64,000 nucleotides of DNA from NCBI GenBank assembly GCA_021324885.1, contig JAJPIF010000007.1, positions 1 to 64,000 on the forward strand. Reading direction: 5' to 3'. Source of the stretch: Pseudomonadota bacterium. GTDB lineage: Bacteria; Desulfobacterota; Binatia; Binatales; Binataceae. The position numbers were made by a program, and so were the translations under genes. Under the pieces are notes generated by a model. That model saw only the letters and a program-made list of their open reading frames with translations, searched no databases and was not told the origin of the DNA. Below, piece after piece: positions 16,499-24,287 of the stretch; position 1 is the first letter of the stretch, and each line of letters starts with the position of its first letter.

Positions 16499-17788
16499 AT
16501 GCATATTGAGGGCTGGAACGTGGGAGAAACCGTATTGGTGGTGGATGATGAAGAGCGCATTCGGTCCTCGCTCAAAGGTATTCTAAGCGACGAAGGTTTC
16601 AGGGTTCTCGACACCGGCCGCGCCAAAGCGGTGATGGATATCGTTGCCCGGGAGCGGCCGCGGTTGGTACTGCTCGACGTCTGGATGCCCGACATCGACG
16701 GGATCGAGCTGCTGCGTCGCATCAAGGAGACCGCGCCCCAAACCGAGGTCATCATGATCTCGGGCCACGGCAACATCAACAGCGCCGTCACCGCGACTAA
16801 ACTGGGTGCGGTCGATTTTATCGAAAAGCCCTTTTCGGTTGACGGTCTGCTCGGATCGATCGGGCGGGCGCTGCTTCCCGACACCGCCGGAACGCATCCC
16901 GATCATGGCGGGGTTAAGGTGGGAGCCGAACCGCAGATCGGCGGGTCCGCGGTCTGCAAGACCGTAGCGCAACGCACGATCAAGAAGTCGGTCGTGATTG
17001 GCGGTCAAGGGCTCCATACCGGGCTTAAGACCGGGGTGATTCTGCAACCGGCGAAACCGGGTTCGGGCATTTCCTTCACTCCGCTTTCAGGCGATGTAGC
17101 CGTGCCGGCGAGGGTGGAAAACGTAACCGATACCGGTTACAACACCACGCTGGCCAACGGCGCTTACATGGTCCGCACCGTCGAGCACCTGATGTCGGCC
17201 CTGCACGGTTTGGGAATCACCAATTTGCTGGTCAAAACCCAGGGCGAAGTGCCTGCGCTTGACGGATCGGCGCTGGAGTTCTGCCGCGCCCTGACCGACG
17301 CCGGCGTGCAGCAGCAGGCCGCGCGCATCCAGCCGCTTCGGGTCACCCGTCCGATCGTGGTTGGCAAGGAAAGGGATGGCGCCGAGTACATCCGGGCCGA
17401 ACCGGCGGATCGCCTGGTCGTCGATTACACCCTGATCTACCCGCCCCCGATTGGCGTTCAACGCGTTCATTTTGAGCTGCACAAGCCGGAGGACTACGTC
17501 GCGGAAATTGCTCCCGCGCGCACTTTCGGATTCCTCAAGGAGATGCGCAAGCTGTCCGAGATGGGGCTGGCTAACGGCGGCCGGCTGGACAACGTGATCC
17601 TGGTAGATGACGAAAAAGTGGTAAACACCAGGCTGCGCTTCGCTGACGAATTCGCGCGACACAAAATTCTCGATCTGCTGGGCGACCTTTATCTGACAGG
17701 TCGTCCGGTGATCGGCCACATTATCGCGTCCAAGACCGGCCATTCGGATAACCTTGCGCTGGTCAGGCGCCTGCTTCAGGCGGTCTGA
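16499..17788 (+). CDS. lpxC: Response-regulator receiver domain fused to UDP-3-O-acyl-GlcNAc deacetylase (LpxC)
   Basis: The protein has 429 residues in two parts. Residues 10-126 are a complete receiver domain: acidic pair Asp16/Asp17, phospho-acceptor Asp60 in LLDVWMPDIDG, Ser88 in MISGHG, and Lys110 in IEKPF. A linker of about 30 residues follows. Residues from about 155 to 429 are LpxC, the zinc deacetylase that commits UDP-acyl-GlcNAc to lipid A. Its catalytic residues are all present: Glu229-His230 in TVEHL, Thr342 in ARTFGF, His388, Lys389 and Asp392 in RHKILD, and His415 in KTGHS. LpxC alone is normally about 300 residues. GTG at 16520 (residue 8) has GAGGG seven bases ahead and may be the true start. 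The gene follows an NtrY-like kinase by 30 bases. NtrX normally carries an AAA+ and Fis output; here LpxC takes that place. Direct phospho-control of LpxC is an inference. Confidence 0.95.
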   Translation: MHIEGWNVGETVLVVDDEERIRSSLKGILSDEGFRVLDTGRAKAVMDIVARERPRLVLLDVWMPDIDGIELLRRIKETAPQTEVIMISGHGNINSAVTATKLGAVDFIEKPFSVDGLLGSIGRALLPDTAGTHPDHGGVKVGAEPQIGGSAVCKTVAQRTIKKSVVIGGQGLHTGLKTGVILQPAKPGSGISFTPLSGDVAVPARVENVTDTGYNTTLANGAYMVRTVEHLMSALHGLGITNLLVKTQGEVPALDGSALEFCRALTDAGVQQQAARIQPLRVTRPIVVGKERDGAEYIRAEPADRLVVDYTLIYPPPIGVQRVHFELHKPEDYVAEIAPARTFGFLKEMRKLSEMGLANGGRLDNVILVDDEKVVNTRLRFADEFARHKILDLLGDLYLTGRPVIGHIIASKTGHSDNLALVRRLLQAV

Positions 17789-17835
17789 AAGTGACGTACG
17801 GCGCTGTTCCAGCCATTGGCTGATTCAGGCCCATC

Positions 17836-18567
17836 ATGGAGTTAAGCGGCAAGGTTGCGCTCGTCACCGGCGCGGCCCGCCGTGTCGGCGAATCAATTGC
17901 GCTGGCCCTGGCTGCGCGCGGCGCCGTAATCGGGGTCCATTACCGGACTTCAGCGCAGCAAGCGCGGCAGACGGTGGCGGAAATCGAGGCGAAAGGCGGT
18001 ACGGCGCAGGCATTTCATGCCGATTTGCAACAGGTTGGCGAGATCGAGGCGATGATTAGCGAGGTGGCGGCGGCGTTCGGACGACTGGACGTGCTGGTCA
18101 ATTCGGCATCGGTCTTTTATCGCACCCCGTTTGAAAACGTGACCGAGCGCGACTGGGATACATTTCTCGACACCAATCTGAAGGCGCCATTTTTTGCCGC
18201 CAAATTCGCGGCACCGCTCATGCGGCGCCAGGGCGCGGGCAAAATCGTCAACATCGGTGATTCTGCCGGAGTCAAACCCTACAACAACTATCTGCCCTAT
18301 AGCGTTTCCAAGTGCGGTCTCATTGGGCTTACCGAGGCTCTCGCCAAAACGCTGGCACCGGAGATCCAGGTCAACTGCCTGGCGATCGGCCCGGTGCTTG
18401 CGCCGCCACAATATACGCCCGCGCAAATCGACGGATTGGTGAGAAGCACCCTCAACAAGCGGCTGGGCACGCCTGAAGAGGTCGCGCGAGCCGTCGTGTT
18501 TTTGTGCGAGACGGATTTTGCCACCGGCGCCACGATAGTGATCGACGGGGGACGCCTGATCGCGTAG
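17836..18567 (+). CDS. Pteridine-reductase-like SDR oxidoreductase
   Basis: The 243-residue Rossmann enzyme binds NADP(H). The nucleotide motif is TGAARRVGESIA, as in PTR1/FolM pteridine reductases, followed by VHYRTS, where the Arg favours NADPH. The active site has YSVSK, and thirteen residues before its Tyr stands Asp (NIGDSAG) instead of the usual SDR Ser. That matches the Asp-Tyr-Lys triad of PTR1. The C-terminus ends in a conserved IVIDGGR segment. It follows lpxC by 47 bases and precedes queC by 12, so it probably belongs to the operon. A reduced pterin or dihydrofolate substrate is plausible but unproven. A clear paralogue lies at 37626. Confidence 0.85.
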   Translation: MELSGKVALVTGAARRVGESIALALAARGAVIGVHYRTSAQQARQTVAEIEAKGGTAQAFHADLQQVGEIEAMISEVAAAFGRLDVLVNSASVFYRTPFENVTERDWDTFLDTNLKAPFFAAKFAAPLMRRQGAGKIVNIGDSAGVKPYNNYLPYSVSKCGLIGLTEALAKTLAPEIQVNCLAIGPVLAPPQYTPAQIDGLVRSTLNKRLGTPEEVARAVVFLCETDFATGATIVIDGGRLIA

Positions 18568-18579
18568 GCCGATTTCCAC

Positions 18580-19290
18580 ATGCACCGTCCCGATTCGCAT
18601 AAGGTCAGCTTCAGGATGGCCGATTACCGCATCCGGCCCGCGCCCGGACGCGTCGCCGTGCTGGCCAGCGGAGGTCTGGACAGCTCCGTGATGCTGGCTA
18701 CGATCGCGCGGAAATGCCCGGAGGTCTTCCCCGTTTACATCCGCACCGGGTTGATCTGGGAGAAGGACGAAATCGCGGTTCTGCGCCGTTTCATCAGGGC
18801 GATCGGAATCAGGTCAATTAAGCCGCTTAGTATCCTGAAAGTGCCGATGGACGACGTGGCGGCGGATCACTGGAGCATGACGGGCAAAAAAATCCCCGGT
18901 TACAACGCCGCCCTGTCCTCCAATTACATCCCGGGGCGCAACCTGACTTTGCTGTCGAAGGCGGCGGTGTTTTGTGCGCGCAATCGGATCGGCGAGGTTG
19001 CGCTGGCGTTGCTGGAGGCCAATCCGTTTCCCGACGCGCGCCCCGAATTCTTCGCGGCGTTGTCCAACGCAGTAAATCTCGGTGTCGGACTGAGGCTGAA
19101 GATCTCGACTCCGTGGGTAGGCAAGAGCAAGGCCGAAGTGATCGCTCTGGGCCGCGGCCTGCCGCTCCAATTATCAGTCTCCTGCATCAAACCGCGCGGC
19201 AATCTCCATTGCGGCCAATGCACCAAGTGCGCAGAACGGGTCGAAGGCTTCCGTGCCGCCGGCATCAAGGACCCAACGCGCTACCGGTAG
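18580..19290 (+). CDS. queC: 7-cyano-7-deazaguanine synthase (QueC) family protein
   Basis: QueC converts 7-carboxy-7-deazaguanine to preQ0 with ATP and ammonia, for queuosine or DNA deazaguanine modification. The 236-residue protein has the PP-loop SGGLDSS at residues 30-36, YIPGRNL at 116-122, and a C-terminal zinc site Cys202, Cys211, Cys214, Cys217 followed by AGIKDPTRY, all typical. Some central sequence (VPMDDVAADHWSMTG) is divergent from housekeeping QueC. No queD, queE or queF is in the window, so the rest of the pathway lies elsewhere or this is a QueC-like enzyme with another acid substrate. The start may be ATG 18580 or ATG 18616. Confidence 0.88.
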   Translation: MHRPDSHKVSFRMADYRIRPAPGRVAVLASGGLDSSVMLATIARKCPEVFPVYIRTGLIWEKDEIAVLRRFIRAIGIRSIKPLSILKVPMDDVAADHWSMTGKKIPGYNAALSSNYIPGRNLTLLSKAAVFCARNRIGEVALALLEANPFPDARPEFFAALSNAVNLGVGLRLKISTPWVGKSKAEVIALGRGLPLQLSVSCIKPRGNLHCGQCTKCAERVEGFRAAGIKDPTRYR

Positions 19291-19447
19291 GACAGACCCT
19301 TGTTTGGTCCGCCGTGATGGTCGTGTGGGGGTAAGCCGCGCTGCCCGTCGGGTAGGTGGCCGCCGCAGACTCGCGCATTCCTGCGATTGCGCCACCTTTA
19401 TAATTTCCGCCCGTCTCCGGCGCGGTTATGGCTCGAAATGTACCAGG

Positions 19448-19491
19448 CAGTTTCCCCTCTCCCGCAACAAAATGTCGGAGAGGGGAAACTG
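19448..19491. repeat. Perfect 15-bp inverted repeat at a convergent junction
   Basis: The arm at 19448-19462 (starts CAGTTTCCCC) is perfectly complementary to 19477-19491 across a 14-base loop. It lies between the convergent queC and aldehyde dehydrogenase genes, and just before the dehydrogenase stop. There is no T run on either side, so a factor-independent terminator is not certain. It could be a dispersed intergenic repeat. Confidence 0.55.
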
Positions 19492-19503
19492 GAAGAGTCT
19501 CGA

Positions 19504-21000
19504 CTACCTGATTCTCACGCACACTGACTTGGTCTCGGTGTAGTTCTCCAGCACCTCGTGGCCCATCTCACGGCCCCATCCCGATTGCTTGTAGCCGCCG
19601 AACGGCAGCGCGGCGTCGAAGACGTTGTAACAGTTGATCCAGACTGTGCCCGCGCGCAGCTTTTCCGCCATGCTGTGGGCCTTGCCGATGTCGCGCGTCC
19701 AGACCCCGGCGGCCAGGCCATAGATAGTCTGATTGGCGGCGGCTTCGACCTCGTTCGGATCGCTGAACGGAATCGCCGCGACCACCGGCCCGAAGATTTC
19801 CTCCTGGTAGACTTTCATGTCTGGTTTGACATCGGTGAGAACGGTCGGCGCGACGAAATAGCCACGGTCTCCAACCCGCCCGCCGCCAATCACGGCTTTG
19901 GCACCCTCCTGGCGGCCCGATTGGAGATAGCCGCAGACGCGATCGAGTTGCTCGGTGGAAACCAGCGGACCCATCTGGGTGCTCAGATCCATCCCGGGGC
20001 CCAGCTTGATTTGCTTGCCCTGTTCGGCGACGCCCTGGACCACTTGGTCGAACACGTCCTTTTCCACGTACAGGCGCGAGCCGGCGCAGCAGCACTGGCC
20101 GTGGTTAAAGAAGATAGCGTTGGCGGCGCCGGGAATCGCGGTTTCGAGATCAGCGTCCTTGAAGACAACGTTGGGCGACTTGCCGCCCAATTCCAACGAT
20201 ACCTTCTTGAGATTGCCCGCGGCGGCCTGCACGATCAGTTTGCCCACCTCGGTCGAACCGGTGAAGGCGATCTTGTCCACCGCGGGATGAGCCGCCAACG
20301 CCGCGCCGGCAGTCTCGCCAAATCCGGTTACGACATTGACGACGCCGGCCGGGAAGCCGGCTTCCTGGATCAATTCCGCCAGACGCAGCGCCGAAAGCGG
20401 GGTCTGCTCGGCAACCTTCAGCACCACGGTACATCCTACCGCCAGTGCCGGCCCCAGTTTCCATGCCGCCATCAGCAGTGGAAAATTCCAGGGAATAATC
20501 TGTCCGGCAACTCCCACCGGTTCACGCAGGGTATAGGCAAAATAACCGCCCCCCGGTATCGACAGTGGTATCGTGTTGCCTTCGATCTTGGTGGCCCAAC
20601 CGGCCATGTAGCGGAACAGGTCCGCCGCAAGCGGCACGTCGGCCACGCGTGCTACGGCTACGGGCTTGCCGTTGTCGAGCGATTCGATCTGCGCGAACTC
20701 GTCGGCGTGGCGTTCGATCAGCTCCGAAATTTTCCACAGAAGCTGACCGCGCTGCGAAGGCGTGAACTTACGCCAGCTTCCTTCAAAGGCCCGGCGCGCC
20801 GCGCTCACCGCGCGATCAATGTCTTCCTTGTCGCCTTCGGGAACCTGCGCGAGGACCTCGCCGGTGGCCGGATTGTAGCTGGCAAAGGTTTTACCCGAAG
20901 CCGCATCGACCATCTTGCCGTCGATCAGCATCTTGTGCCGGCGGCTGATAAATCCCCTTACACTTGGAAGCGTTTCCACCAGTGTGCTGTTCTCTTCCAT
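19504..21000 (-). CDS. Aldehyde dehydrogenase family protein
   Basis: The 498-residue NAD(P)-dependent enzyme oxidises an aldehyde to an acid. Conserved parts are IIPWNFPLLMAAWK with the catalytic Asn, FTGSTEVGK of the Rossmann region, LELGGKSPN with the general-base Glu, the nucleophile region GQCCCAGSR, and EEIFGPVVA. The start is set at 21000, where AGGAGA stands seven bases ahead of an ATG; an upstream in-frame start at 21087 would add 29 atypical residues. The MlrC-like gene lies 94 bases upstream on the same strand. Its closest family look is a broad-range or betaine/retinal-type aldehyde dehydrogenase; the substrate is not readable. Confidence 0.95.
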   Translation of the reverse strand: MEENSTLVETLPSVRGFISRRHKMLIDGKMVDAASGKTFASYNPATGEVLAQVPEGDKEDIDRAVSAARRAFEGSWRKFTPSQRGQLLWKISELIERHADEFAQIESLDNGKPVAVARVADVPLAADLFRYMAGWATKIEGNTIPLSIPGGGYFAYTLREPVGVAGQIIPWNFPLLMAAWKLGPALAVGCTVVLKVAEQTPLSALRLAELIQEAGFPAGVVNVVTGFGETAGAALAAHPAVDKIAFTGSTEVGKLIVQAAAGNLKKVSLELGGKSPNVVFKDADLETAIPGAANAIFFNHGQCCCAGSRLYVEKDVFDQVVQGVAEQGKQIKLGPGMDLSTQMGPLVSTEQLDRVCGYLQSGRQEGAKAVIGGGRVGDRGYFVAPTVLTDVKPDMKVYQEEIFGPVVAAIPFSDPNEVEAAANQTIYGLAAGVWTRDIGKAHSMAEKLRAGTVWINCYNVFDAALPFGGYKQSGWGREMGHEVLENYTETKSVCVRIR

Positions 21001-21094
21001 CAGATTTTCTCCTTGCCCGGCTGCTTGATCCAATATTATCCCCGGGGCCGTGCAGCGCAAAATGCGTTTGCCGCCCCGTTGGTTCACACGGCGA

Positions 21095-22561
21095 TCAGAT
21101 GTCGTCGAGCGGGAAGACCGGGCGGCGGATGCGTGAGAACGGCAGCCGGCTCAGGACCTGGGTCGCCAGTCCGGGTGCGTCCACATCAATGAAGGTCCGG
21201 CCGATTCCGGCCAGTCCGGCGCGATGCTGCAATTCGGCCTTGCACACCAGGATTTTGCGCGCAGTCGGTTCGATCCCGAGGCTGCGGAAGTGATTGGCCT
21301 CGAAGACCAGGGCCTGGCGCGAGGTGAGGATCACCTCGACGCCGCCGCAATCAACTACGACGGTGGGTCCGCGATGGTAATTGCCGGCGTTGAATTTCGT
21401 GGCCGCAGTGAAAAAACCGTCATGAATGACACGCACACGCCCGCTGATCGGTACCGGCGCACCGTGGAATTTGTCAACCTTGCCGCCTACGGTCAGCTTG
21501 ACCCAATTGCCGACTCCGGCTCGGATTGCCTCCTCTACTGCCCCCGGATCGGCAATATTGCCGATCACGGCGCTGCGCGCATCCTGCCTGAGCAGTTCGG
21601 CCAGGATCGCGGTCCCGTCGCCCGGGGTGCCGGCCCCGCCACTGTCCGCAACGTCGCCCAGCACGACCGGATGCTCGTCGGTCGCGATCGCCTCGCGCAC
21701 CGCATCCTCCACCGGCATCAGGTCGGCATGGAACTGATGGCGCCGGCGCCAGCACGCGTCCTTGATTTCCTCCGCAATTTCGACTGCCAACCCCGGCTCG
21801 CCGTTGGTGGTGGCAACCACGCTGATGCCGGTTTCGGGCCGCTCGGAAATGAAGAATCCGCCCAGCAGCGAGACGTCGAGCACGCGCGCGTCGTTAGCCG
21901 CCCGCGTACGCGCCAGGCGCATGAGATGATCCATCGGCCATCCCGGTGCGATGTACAGTTTCTGCAGCGGAGGCACCAGCGCCGGTTGCGCCCAGGCTGA
22001 CACCGGTTTGAGCGATCCGTCGAACATTCCGGCCATCACTTGCGCTGCGCGATATCCGATTGGCCCGAAATCATAATGGGGATTGGTTTTAACGCCAATC
22101 AGCATGCTGGCCTGCCGCACCATCAGTGGCGTGACATTGGCGTGCCCGTCCAGTGACGCGATGATCGCCGTGTTGTCGCCCACCACCTCGCGCATCGCGC
22201 CCAGCAGGTCGCCTTCGCAGTCCTCGGTGCTGTCGGCGACGGCAGTTCCATGGAGCTGAAGGAAAATGCCGTCCAGCGGCCCGGTTTTGCGCAGCGTATC
22301 GACGAAGAGTTGCTTTGCCCACTGGTAAGCGTCCTCGCGCACCGTGCCGTAAAGGCCGGCGAACACGAAATGCAGAGGAACCAGGTCCCATCCGCTTTGA
22401 CGCGCGCCGCGCACGAAGCCGGCGATCGCACCGTCGCCGTCGCCAAGCCGTTTCAGCATCTCGGGACCGGAAAGCGTCGCGCGCTGAAAACGTTCCAGCG
22501 GGATGCGCTGGGTTGCGAAGGTGTTTGCCGAGACCAGAAATCCGCCAACTCCAACACGCAT
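21095..22561 (-). CDS. M81 family metallopeptidase (MlrC-like)
   Basis: The 488-residue protein matches the microcystinase C family, zinc enzymes first known for cleaving the linearised microcystin tetrapeptide. It is also widespread where no microcystin is degraded. Family signatures are SANTF near the start, FLQLHGTAVADS, ASLDGHANVTPLMV, KTNPHYDF, and the C-terminal domain DVADSGGAGTPGDGTAIL. The His of LDGHAN and the Asp and His residues of NPHYD are the expected metal ligands. It begins the minus-strand pair with the aldehyde dehydrogenase. In environmental bacteria most members are uncharacterised amidohydrolase-like enzymes; microcystin degradation is not implied. Confidence 0.88.
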   Translation of the reverse strand: MRVGVGGFLVSANTFATQRIPLERFQRATLSGPEMLKRLGDGDGAIAGFVRGARQSGWDLVPLHFVFAGLYGTVREDAYQWAKQLFVDTLRKTGPLDGIFLQLHGTAVADSTEDCEGDLLGAMREVVGDNTAIIASLDGHANVTPLMVRQASMLIGVKTNPHYDFGPIGYRAAQVMAGMFDGSLKPVSAWAQPALVPPLQKLYIAPGWPMDHLMRLARTRAANDARVLDVSLLGGFFISERPETGISVVATTNGEPGLAVEIAEEIKDACWRRRHQFHADLMPVEDAVREAIATDEHPVVLGDVADSGGAGTPGDGTAILAELLRQDARSAVIGNIADPGAVEEAIRAGVGNWVKLTVGGKVDKFHGAPVPISGRVRVIHDGFFTAATKFNAGNYHRGPTVVVDCGGVEVILTSRQALVFEANHFRSLGIEPTARKILVCKAELQHRAGLAGIGRTFIDVDAPGLATQVLSRLPFSRIRRPVFPLDDI

Positions 22562-22766
22562 CTTCGATCCTCCGTGGAACGTCGGTGAGAGGTTACGTTT
22601 ACAACGAATCGGGCCTCGATTTCAAAACGGTCCGGGTCGAAAACGCTGGCCAGGCAAACGTCGCCGATGCAATACGATCACCCGTCGGCCTCCGGCGTCT
22701 GACGCGAATTGCTCCTGGCGTAACCATGCTTCGGGTTTGCAATTGCGGCGCCTCTTTGAATCAGGG

Positions 22767-23666
22767 TCACCGGCGTTTGAGCGCTTCGAGTTCGTCCAGC
22801 GTGCGCGGCCAGTCCTTGTGCATCAAGCGGGAAAGCGCGCGATCGGCGAGCAGGCGGCCGCCGGTCTGGCATCGCGCGCAGTAATTGGTCTCGTTGGCGG
22901 CGTAACGGATGCGCTGCACCTTCGCGCCGCAGCGCGGACATGGCTGGCCATAACGTCCATGCACCGCCATCCCGGTACGCAGCGCAGTAACTCCCTCGGG
23001 AAATTCGCCGCCCGCTTGCTCGCGCAAGCGCTCAGTCCATTCGATCAGCGCGTCGCGGACGGCGGTGTACAACCGCTGCATCTCCCCGGCGGTGAGCTTC
23101 TGCGTCATCGCGACCGGAGAGAGCTGCGCGCGAAATAATATTTCGTCGGAATACGCATTGCCGATTCCACTTATTATTCGCGGATCGGTCAGCGCGCGCT
23201 TCAGAGTATGGTTTGATGCACGAAGGGCGGCGTCAAATTCGGCCAAATCGCATTGCAGCGGTTCGATTCCCCCGGCGTCGAGCGATTGCAATCCCTGCTC
23301 GCCCTCGACCAAATAAAGAGCGGCGCGCCGCTGCGTACCGGCTTCGGTCAGCCATAACCATCCGCTTTCAAACTCCAGCGCCGCGAGCAGGTTGCGGCCG
23401 CCCGGTTTCGGCTTCGATTCCTGCCAATGCAGCCGTCCCGCGATCTTGAGGTGCATCACCAGCCACAGTCCGCCTTCCAGGCCGATCGCGATCTGCTTGC
23501 CGACCCGCCTGACGCCGTGCACCGTTTTGCCATGCGCCGCGGACAATGGCGGAGTGGTGGAGCGCAACAAAAATGGACTCCTGACCGACACCGACTTCAG
23601 CTTGAATCCGACGACGCGCCTGCGCAGCGCCTCGATATAAACGGTGACATCAGGCAGTTCCGGCAT
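22767..23666 (-). CDS. Fpg/Nei family DNA glycosylase
   Basis: The 299-residue protein removes oxidised bases and nicks the abasic strand. The start at 23666 gives MPELPDV, exposing Pro2 as the Schiff-base nucleophile with Glu3 beside it; an upstream start would bury this residue and cannot be functional. The helix-two-turn-helix contains ISGIGNAYSDE. A zinc finger follows, CPRC...CARC. Lys in GVRRVGKQIA matches the beta-hairpin Lys that contacts the lesion. The YIEALRRRVVG start resembles a separate Fpg-like subgroup rather than E. coli MutM. It is divergently placed from the EVE protein gene with about 80 bases between them. Confidence 0.93.
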   Translation of the reverse strand: MPELPDVTVYIEALRRRVVGFKLKSVSVRSPFLLRSTTPPLSAAHGKTVHGVRRVGKQIAIGLEGGLWLVMHLKIAGRLHWQESKPKPGGRNLLAALEFESGWLWLTEAGTQRRAALYLVEGEQGLQSLDAGGIEPLQCDLAEFDAALRASNHTLKRALTDPRIISGIGNAYSDEILFRAQLSPVAMTQKLTAGEMQRLYTAVRDALIEWTERLREQAGGEFPEGVTALRTGMAVHGRYGQPCPRCGAKVQRIRYAANETNYCARCQTGGRLLADRALSRLMHKDWPRTLDELEALKRR

Positions 23667-23745
23667 CCGTTTCCCAAAGTCCAATGGCCTGCAGCAAATT
23701 ATGCTACATCTAACTAAAATACCCGCCGAAGGGATGGAATTGTGT

Positions 23746-24156
23746 ATGAGCTGGTTTCTCGCCAAAACCGACCCGGACACCTACTCGATCGATGATCTGG
23801 AACGTGAGCAGCGCACGGTGTGGGACGGCGTGACCAATGCGCAGGCGGTGCGCGCGATCCGCGAGATGCGCGAGGGCGACCGAATCTTTATCTACCACAG
23901 CGGCGGTGTATCAGCGATCGTCGGGATGGCGGTGGTGAAGTCCAATCCGCGCGATGATCCGAAAAATCCGAAATCCGCCGTGGTCGATGTGGAATTCGCC
24001 GGGCGCCTGGACCCTCCGCTGACGCTTGCGGAAATCAAGCAAGCCAAAAAGTTTGACGATTGGGCGCTGGTGCGCCAGGGCCGCCTTTCAACCATGAGAG
24101 TGCCGGAAAAGTTCGTCGCCTGGATGCGCGATCGCTATCCGGGTGCCCGGATTTGA
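23746..24156 (+). CDS. EVE domain-containing protein
   Basis: The 136-residue protein is a single EVE (PUA-like) domain. The segments WFLAKTDPDTYSIDDL, WDGVTNAQA, GDRIFIYHSGG and the C-terminal MRVPEKFVAWM are typical. EVE domains bind modified bases in DNA or RNA; in bacteria many stand alone as here. The start at 23746 is chosen because homologues begin at MSWFL-like sequences; ATG 23734 is four codons upstream. It is divergent from a DNA glycosylase gene, which would suit a role in recognising altered bases, but that link is inference. Confidence 0.9.
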   Translation: MSWFLAKTDPDTYSIDDLEREQRTVWDGVTNAQAVRAIREMREGDRIFIYHSGGVSAIVGMAVVKSNPRDDPKNPKSAVVDVEFAGRLDPPLTLAEIKQAKKFDDWALVRQGRLSTMRVPEKFVAWMRDRYPGARI

Positions 24157-24287
24157 AAATGAGAAAAGGCGAAAAGTACCCGAAAATCAGCAGCGTAAAC
24201 CCACGACCCGACGAACCGAGCCACAAGCGGTGTCAGGATGAATGCTTTCCGTCCGGGCAACGAATCCCTTTTCCCACCTCCGTTTTC

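Noticed and set aside
19558-21192. A 544-residue open frame antisense to the aldehyde dehydrogenase
   Set aside because: The opposite strand encodes a clear aldehyde dehydrogenase with all motifs. The antisense translation has no recognisable domain and mirrors its codon pattern.
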